In this document: positions 58,229 to 64,000 of the stretch, one piece after another
Layout: every line of letters begins with the position of its first letter
How positions within the stretch are numbered: the stretch's first letter is position 1
Source of the DNA: Plasmopara viticola
Taxonomy: Eukaryota > Oomycota > Peronosporomycetes > Peronosporales > Peronosporaceae
NCBI GenBank assembly: GCA_001695595.3
Contig: MBPM02000083.1
Location: forward strand, 124,001-188,000
Length of the DNA: 64,000 nucleotides
Reading direction: 5' to 3'
Translations under genes and position numbers: made by a program
The notes under the pieces: model-generated
The model's database searches: none
Told to the model about the DNA's origin: nothing
What the model saw: only the letters and a program-made list of their open reading frames with translations

Positions 58229-58665
58229 GTAATGTAATGTAATGTATTACGTTATCGCGTTGCCAAGTTATGCACGTGCTAGGCTCAGTCTGGCTAGTCC
58301 ACGGCATAGAGTGGCGTCCGCATACGTCGAGTCTCGTTCGGCGGGCAGTGCATCCAGCACCGAGGTCGTGAGGGTCTTCCATTTCTTTCGGTCTTGTGCA
58401 AGGGTACGTACCACTTCGAGGTCTTGTGCTATCCAGAGTCGAAAGCCGGAGCCACGGGAAACAAGGTTGTGGTCGAGTGTTGAGGGGAGCGTGGTGCGGG
58501 GACGTCCGCGCCATTTTGCTGCGGTGGAGAAGAAGTAGGCACGCATCTGGAGGTTAGCTGGAATGTCGGGATTGCGGCGAAGTACATGGCCAAACAGGCG
58601 CCAGCGCTGGCGTAGTTCTTTAAAATCAATATAATGAATAGATGCAAGGCTTGGGTACATATCGC
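58229..58665 (-). mobile_element. LINE 3' fragment (5'-truncated)
   Basis: On minus, an open frame (58660-58268) reads RWRLFGHVLRRNPDIPANL, KWRGRPRTTLPSTLDHNL and DRKKWKTLTTSVLDALPAER. This is the typical C-terminal tail of LINE endonuclease/reverse-transcriptase proteins, where WRGRP and a late DRxxW box are common. The copy then runs through ARLSLARA and stop into a short 3' untranslated part ending in repeats of ATTAC. The final 150 or so bases equal the tail of the family 1 SINEs. The 5' end is truncated near 58665, as is usual for LINEs; no target duplication was found. Confidence 0.85.
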
Positions 58666-58934
58666 GAGCGAGTGAGACTTTTGTTGGTTACCAGTACATT
58701 AATGCTGACTGTGCTACGATGTTCCGTAGTGATACAATTTTAAGCAAATGATACAGATAGAGCATGTTGTAAAGTTGCTTCTTGATCGATAATTTTGAGC
58801 CCGCGAAACGCAGTTTTCACAAATGCTTTCCATGCAAATACAGTGGTACAATACGTATAGTTGAGACCGCATTACTTAAAAAATAAGTCCAAACTACTTG
58901 TTTTAGTACTTTGAAGTGTAGTGTGCGCTTATCC
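58666..58934. other. Non-coding stretch before the right arm
   Basis: No gene or repeat recognised. It faintly continues the homology with 52631-52750 in places (ACTTATTTT blocks), so the true edge of the duplication may lie inside it. Confidence 0.4.
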
Positions 58935-59943
58935 CTCCATGTAGATCGCTATCAAAACGTCCCCATTAAAACAATACAAAGCTTTGTACGCAATATCTAG
59001 TTCATGAGCATTTTTTTCTTTTTCTATACTCAACAACTAAGTTGCCCCTTCGTAAGCGCCGCCGTGGCAACGCCTGTGCGAGGGTGTCGGCATGCCTTGG
59101 GGCGCAATTATCTCTCTGAACAGGCGTATGCTGTTGGCCCCACCTACTTTATTTAAAGTCCTCTTCTGATACAGATGCTTTCTGTCATCCAGTAATTATA
59201 CTTGTTTCCGCCGTCAACATTTTTGTCAAGATATTCAAAGTGATGTGCAAAGTTGCAAATGCTGAGCTACGCCCCTAGCAAGCAGCTCGGATTGAAATTC
59301 ACAACCGAACATACTGAAATAACACTGGAAGTGCGGCACAGCAATCTTTGTCCAAACGTATACCCGCTCTTACGTCATGTTGGCGCGATACTACATAGCA
59401 GTTTCGTGGTGGTTGTTTGCTGTGTTACTCAATATTTAATACCACGATTGATTATCACGAGCACGCATCGCATTAAGTCTAAGGTCAAAACTTTCGTTGT
59501 CGCTGCAGAACTTTCAAGTAAGGCATGTTCAGCAATAGACACAGACGTAGTTTAACCTCGACATCAAGCGGTGATTAATGAATTACCACAGTCTGACAAC
59601 TTTAACTTGTGCTTGGGACCACAAATCAAGATGGTCTTTGACAGTTAAAGAGCCATACCTCGTTGCTGTATTCACAAGCGCCAATTTGAAATAACGATCA
59701 CCAGATGTTTACGTCCACAAGATTAAGAAAGTGCATTTGTGGAACAAAGATATTCCGAATATCCAGTTTAATTCGGATAAATGACAGAAAAAAACAAAAA
59801 AAAACGGACCCGGCTGGCGAAGAGTGTTCGGTCCGTGTTGTCGGAAAAAGGGACTTTGGTAGATTTGAAAAACCTTTCGTTGCAGTGCACTCCAACTCGT
59901 GCATCTAGCGCCCGTTCGGAAGGATGAAAAATGATAAGCAACG

Positions 59944-60262
59944 GTAAAGGTTGGGATGACGCCCTCATTCCAAGCGCGGGGGCTAAATGCTCGCGCGCTT
60001 CGGGCAGGTGCTCTCGGGCATCTGCAAGTCTCTAACGAGTCTTACCCTCGACGCGACGGTGTCCAGCACCAGAGCGCCACCTGGGCTCTTACCAAGTCAG
60101 AACTAAACAAAATAATGGAAGACCCTCACGACCTCGGTGCTGGCTGCACTGCCCGCCGAACGAGACCCGACGTATGCGGACACCACTTTATGTCGTGGAC
60201 TAGCCAGACTGAGCCTAGCACGTGCATAACTTGGCAACGCGATAACGTAATACAATACAATA
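59944..60262 (+). mobile_element. SINE-like element, family 1 (LINE-tailed), copy d
   Basis: A 319-base insertion with a short target duplication, CAACG, at 59939-59943 and 60263-60267. The left arm shows the unfilled site at 51620-51624 (complement of GATAAG-CAACG-CAAGAATATGG), which fixes the borders to the base. Head up to about 60112, then the LINE-like tail starting near ATGGAAGACCCTCACGACCT. It lies in the 3' flank of GAF gene 2. Confidence 0.95.
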
Positions 60263-60706
60263 CAACGCAAGAATATGGTCTATTTAAAATCCCCGAACGA
60301 GCCATAATGCCGGACGTGGTGTCGGATATGTGTAATGGTGTGGAGGACGTCGATTTGATGTTGGTTGCACTTGACTGGTCCAACTTCCCAAAACAATTTA
60401 TACATAGACGGTTGTATCGCTCCTTGCCTGCACCAACGATCATTTTTTAAAGTAAACTGAAGCAGCTAAGCACTGCCCTTCTTACGTTCCACATTGGCTT
60501 CCCTTAACATGTTCTGCGGTAAACCGAGTCAGCAGGTAGCAATTTCTCAATCAAAATTGATTCTTATGCTTCCGATTTGTAATCTATAAAATATTATTAC
60601 ATTCACAACAACAATAAATATTGATCGAGCATCAAGCAATACAAGATCAATGTTTGGACGATAGCGGTACTACTGGAAACCTTTTTGCTAACAACTCAAC
60701 CAATCA

Positions 60707-62725
60707 TCACTCAATCCGATGCAGCTTCGACTCTGCCTTAACTCGTATTATCTTGGAAGCAATATGTCCAAACTGAACTAGCGTATCGTATTGTGAGCGC
60801 GTGATATCCATCGCTGTCGTGTGCACACAGCAAATAGAGCCGACCATGATCCCGCTGAAAATTGTGATCGGAATACCGCAATAATACTGGATGCCTTGGT
60901 GCTTGACGGGGTTCAGATTATAAAATCGGACATCTGCTTCCGGATTTCGGACGATGAAGGGTGCGTCATCCATGAGTAAATGTTGACAGAAAGTATGCTC
61001 GCGCGGCAGCAAGGCATGGACGTAGTCGCCGATTGTGCAACTTAAAATCAATTGGTGTGTTTCACCAACAATTGTAATCATCGAACAAAAAAATCCGAGC
61101 TCCTTGCTGAGAAACGAGCAGATGATGTCAAGCTCTGGGATCGGTCCTTTCAGATTCATCAGGTCCCATCGTTTAATGCACTCGAGTCGAGCCACTTCAT
61201 TGTCAGGAATTGGAGCAGATGGAGAGGTGCTGTCCATTGGATGCAGTGGATAATTACGCTGCCGAGCATTGGACAGTGCACAGTCTTTCGCTGCTGGCGC
61301 CTCGCGGAGTCGTCGGTCAAAATACCCGTCCACAGCCGACATGAACTCATCCACTTCCTCATTATCCGTACTAAAGTCGGAACCAAGGGTGACACTCGAC
61401 GACTCCGATGGATCCAGTAGCATTCGGATCAGTGACACGGCTGCCTGTCGCGTCGTTTCGACAAGCATCTCTCCACGCAGACTTTGACCCAATCGTTGTG
61501 ACGGTTCAGGGTCTTCAACAATCTCAACTGGACCACGACGATGGACCTGAATGTGCGAATAGTCGCAGCGGTCCACCCACTCAAGACAACGCTTACAAAC
61601 ACCTAGGGCGCTTATATGTCCAATATTTGTCTCTACGTTTTCGCGTACCCAGCACGCCGTACACACATTGTATGCACAGAGCTGACAGCGGCGTGCGAAG
61701 CGCATGAACGAGCTTAGACGAAGGCTTTTCGTGCACGAAACACAGTACGGATTTCGAGCCTTTTCTTTCGGTGCAGCGACGCAGACGGACGCGTGAGCGA
61801 AAACTTGTGTGCCAAGGCGTCGGCGTCGTACAAGCGTCGGGAGACGCGGAATTCCTTTTGCTAACGCTCTGAGTCGATTGCGTACCATTTTATCACTGGC
61901 TTGACCTACGACCACTTTGTCTGAATCGTGGTACCGTGCATGAAACATGATACGCAACTTGGTTGCGTTGCCATCACTTTGATCCTTTGAAACGGCAGGG
62001 ACTGTATCGACAACCAGAAATGCCGAGACATTGTTTAGCTGGTCTACATAATTTCCCACTGCTTTGCCTGCGTTCACTTCTTTTTCGGACAAAGATACAA
62101 AAGAGATGGAGAATCCTTGCGATAGTAGATCAGAGGCTAGCGAGTCATTTTTAGAAGCATCACTGGTTGGCTGATAATACTCGAGAAAGCACCATTGTTC
62201 GTTGCGTGCCAAGAATCCCGAACGGGCAAAGCAGCCCGTTTTTACGGACAGTTGATGGGTATCCGGGATCGTTTCTTGTGATGGAATACTTCGTATTACT
62301 TGCACGACGGAACCATATATAAACTGGCTACCATAGAGTCCCTTCATTGCAGCATTGTAATCACTCTCGTCACGTGTACACAATAGTGACGCCAGCTCGT
62401 GCGAGCTGCACGCAATTGTACCCACCGAGAGTACCTCGTAACCGTCTGCGAGTGCTCGAGACGAAACTTCAAATCGGTCATTTCTAGACTGAGAGCTCAG
62501 ACGTAGTGACGTCGTGTGTTTGGTAGTGTCCCATGACTCTGTCGAATCTGTAAGCGCACGATTGAGCGCCATCGCAGCGTTGGCATTGCGCACTCGAGAA
62601 AGAAGCTCTTCAAGATCTACAAGATTATTGCGTGACAAGTTTTGTGGTGAATGTGTCATCGTGCACGAGTTTGATGCGTAGCTGGTGGAGAGTGTTGAGC
62701 GATAACGACGTGTTTTAAACGGCAT
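60707..62725 (-). CDS. FYVE-like zinc finger and GAF domain protein, copy 2
   Basis: 672 residues in one exon, starting MPFKTRRYRSTLSTSY at 62725. Copy 1 has lost this start by a 4-base deletion. Domains in order: an N-terminal part with FARSGFLARNEQWCFLEYYQ (similar parts in oomycete FYVE proteins are START-like; I cannot prove this); a Cys-rich FYVE-type finger at about residues 325-390 (NPYCVSC, RRCQLCAYNVCTACW, CKRCLEW); a Ser/acid-rich linker; and a C-terminal GAF domain from about 513 (RLECIKRWDLMN) with PREHTFCQHLL, GIQYYCGIPI and GSICCVHT. It differs from copy 1 by scattered substitutions and one codon indel (AMALNRAL against AMANRAL). Membrane-lipid or zinc-dependent binding is expected from the finger; the ligand of the GAF domain is unknown. 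Confidence 0.92.
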   Translation of the reverse strand: MPFKTRRYRSTLSTSYASNSCTMTHSPQNLSRNNLVDLEELLSRVRNANAAMALNRALTDSTESWDTTKHTTSLRLSSQSRNDRFEVSSRALADGYEVLSVGTIACSSHELASLLCTRDESDYNAAMKGLYGSQFIYGSVVQVIRSIPSQETIPDTHQLSVKTGCFARSGFLARNEQWCFLEYYQPTSDASKNDSLASDLLSQGFSISFVSLSEKEVNAGKAVGNYVDQLNNVSAFLVVDTVPAVSKDQSDGNATKLRIMFHARYHDSDKVVVGQASDKMVRNRLRALAKGIPRLPTLVRRRRLGTQVFAHASVCVAAPKEKARNPYCVSCTKSLRLSSFMRFARRCQLCAYNVCTACWVRENVETNIGHISALGVCKRCLEWVDRCDYSHIQVHRRGPVEIVEDPEPSQRLGQSLRGEMLVETTRQAAVSLIRMLLDPSESSSVTLGSDFSTDNEEVDEFMSAVDGYFDRRLREAPAAKDCALSNARQRNYPLHPMDSTSPSAPIPDNEVARLECIKRWDLMNLKGPIPELDIICSFLSKELGFFCSMITIVGETHQLILSCTIGDYVHALLPREHTFCQHLLMDDAPFIVRNPEADVRFYNLNPVKHQGIQYYCGIPITIFSGIMVGSICCVHTTAMDITRSQYDTLVQFGHIASKIIRVKAESKLHRIE

Positions 62726-62755
62726 GATACACGGTGCTTTCGATGGCTGATAACG

Positions 62756-63040
62756 ATGCGCGACGAAGTATTGCTGACAGTAGTCAAGTTGTCACTTTAC
62801 GCTCCTTATAGCTCAAATTGGAAAGTGGTTAATAAAACATGGGAGCACTTCAAGAAGCTTGGGTTAGTCCATGATGCTTTGCGAAGGAACCACCAACGAG
62901 ATGTTCAGCGCCCACTCGACTGTATCCAACTGTGCTGTGGCGTTCACGACACGGATTGGAGGAGGCACATGTTACGCCAGGGAGCAGGAAGTTTATGGCG
63001 TTACAAAAACCTTACTCGCAGTCCAGTCTTTAGCACATGA
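62756..63040 (+). CDS. Small divergent reading frame upstream of GAF gene 2
   Basis: 94 codons from MRDEVLLTVVKLSLYAPYSS through KTWEHFKKLGLVHDALRRNH to QRDVQRPLDC, then a different tail from copy 1. Its ATG lies 30 bases from that of the GAF gene on the opposite strand. Differences from copy 1 include both conservative and non-conservative changes. It could be a small gene, or the first exon of a lost divergent gene. Confidence 0.35.
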   Translation: MRDEVLLTVVKLSLYAPYSSNWKVVNKTWEHFKKLGLVHDALRRNHQRDVQRPLDCIQLCCGVHDTDWRRHMLRQGAGSLWRYKNLTRSPVFST

Positions 63041-63515
63041 CATGCGGCATGTAGAGCATTGAGTCAGCGCCTAATTCAATTCACAGATCGAGGAAAAATG
63101 TCGATTTTTTCAAATGTAGACCTGGAAAAAGAATTAGTCGCACATTACGAACAAAAGGAGGAGCAAAATACTAGAAATATGTAATAAATAAATATGTCGC
63201 TATGCTGTTCAAACTCTTTGGCTTTTAACCAGCCATATACTATTCTCCACGCCTTCGCTGCGCAAGGTGCTGTGTGTGCCCGTCACACCTGATACCAATC
63301 CTATGCCTACGCAAAAAGATTGTCTGCCTGAACCCTCGCAAAGGTTCCGGGATGAAATAAACAACCTTCACGCATTTGTCGCACGCACGCTTCGCACAGA
63401 TCGGAAGACTTGCTGGCATTGATGGGCCAAAAAAGCTTGCGTCCCTTCCTGTCACCAAGGTGTCACTCTGATGGAGCTCTAGGGAAAAAAATGCGCTCTA
63501 TTGAGGCAGAACGTT
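63041..63515 (-). other. Outer part of the right arm, gene relic
   Basis: Homologous to the left arm around 47435-47740 and 48390-48870, without the MITE and SINE found there. On minus one frame reads SDLCEACVRQMREGCLFHPG and TFARVQADNLFA, with Cys spacing suggestive of a zinc-binding motif; another reads CDGHTQHLAQRRRGE. A third, diverged copy lies at 26755-27300. The parent gene is unknown. Confidence 0.45.
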
Positions 63516-64000
63516 CTCGTAACGGAAAAGGTCAAATTTGAGGATTTGTGACTATTATTATAGGGAGTCGCTAACTTCCACCCAGTCTGCGATCATATAG
63601 AACCCCTGACCCCAATACACAACGGTGATTGGCTATAAATACCTCTATCGTGACAAAATATACGAAAGGCACCTTTGCTTTTCCCCATGTCAACTTAAAT
63701 GCACAATCTACTGTACTCACGTTAAGAGAGGAAAACTCATATCGTGTTCCTCCGAAACAGTCTACTGCTTGAAGCAACGGTTCAACTATCGGAGTAGTTC
63801 TATAGTAGAGGAGACTGTATATTCACTCACACCAATGTAGCTACGATAGCGGTCAAGTAGTCAACTACTCGACTTTATTTTTCTCTTTTTGCAATCAAGA
63901 ATTACGTCGAGGGCTAATAATAGACTGAATGTGAATGCTTGAGAAAAATGCCCGTCAACCGATCTAATTTGGTGTCTGACCAGGTCAAAAAGTAACCATC
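63516..64000. repeat. LTR-like dispersed repeat at window edge
   Basis: No gene recognised. The part around 63735-63830 matches, inverted, the bases on both sides of the SINE at 36901-37222 (shared blocks TTCAACTATCGGAG and TTGAAGCAACGG). A TATA-like box, GGCTATAAATACC, lies near 63634-63646 on plus. This would fit a solo or partial gypsy LTR running off the window, but the ends were not found. Confidence 0.45.

Larger units (their letters stand above)
58935..63515 (-). repeat. Inverted segmental duplication, right arm
   Basis: Reverse complement of the left arm 47435-52630. The near edge is around GATCGCTATCAAAACG (58947) and the far edge near TTGAGGCAGAAC (63503-63514). It contains one insertion missing from the left arm, the SINE at 59944-60262. 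It carries the FYVE-like/GAF gene with its original start codon, so it is the better preserved copy of the gene. Confidence 0.92.

Noticed and set aside
58117..58934. Full LINE with reverse transcriptase
   Set aside because: Only the C-terminal tail of a LINE protein is present; there is no RT palm motif upstream of 58665 on the minus strand before the right arm begins.
1..64000. CRISPR arrays, operons, ribosomal or transfer RNA genes
   Set aside because: No regularly spaced repeats and no recognisable rRNA. The only tRNA-like sequence is the head of the SINE at 36901, which lacks a proper acceptor stem pairing and belongs to a repeated element.

Overview
The window looks like nuclear DNA of an oomycete, most likely a Peronosporales species (Phytophthora or a downy mildew). 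This rests on the eukaryotic gene set (DNA polymerase epsilon, TFIIH p52, BSD, kelch and C2H2 proteins), very short introns (42, 57 and 66 bases), a pair of FYVE-like/GAF proteins of a type common in oomycetes, and gene islands separated by long AT-rich stretches full of decayed retrotransposons. The order is judged from gene content and style only; no database search was made. Layout: 1-8113 is gene-poor, with one plausible terminal exon (372-755, minus) and one complete SINE-like copy. 8114-17487 is a gene island: the 7.2 kb POL2 gene on minus, a decayed 2-Cys peroxiredoxin, and a two-exon BSD-domain gene on plus. 17488-42809 is mostly a graveyard: one intact C2H2 zinc-finger gene (28274-29740), three copies of a tRNA-derived SINE, and Ty3/gypsy pol remnants on both strands. 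42810-47239 is a Ty1/copia element on minus with both LTRs and a broken coding region. The striking part is 47.4-63.5 kb. It is an inverted segmental duplication with two arms of about 4.2 kb once later insertions are subtracted. Each arm carries a FYVE-like/GAF gene, and the arms flank a spacer of about 6.3 kb. The spacer holds a kelch gene on plus and a TFIIH p52/Tfb2 gene on minus, tail to tail. After the duplication the arms gained different insertions: a SINE and a MITE in the left arm and a SINE in the right arm. The uninterrupted partner arm shows the empty site, most cleanly for the right-arm SINE. A second, nearly identical MITE lies 64 bases upstream of the Tfb2 start codon. The host genes act in basic nuclear processes: replication (POL2), and transcription and repair (Tfb2). 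The BSD, kelch, zinc-finger and FYVE-like/GAF proteins have inferred regulatory or adaptor roles. Nothing indicates an operon or a prokaryote-style system. What is new here lies mostly in the mobile elements: a SINE family whose 3' end matches a LINE in the same window, a separate tRNA-derived SINE family with clear target-site duplications, and a MITE family carrying a small FAR1-like reading frame.
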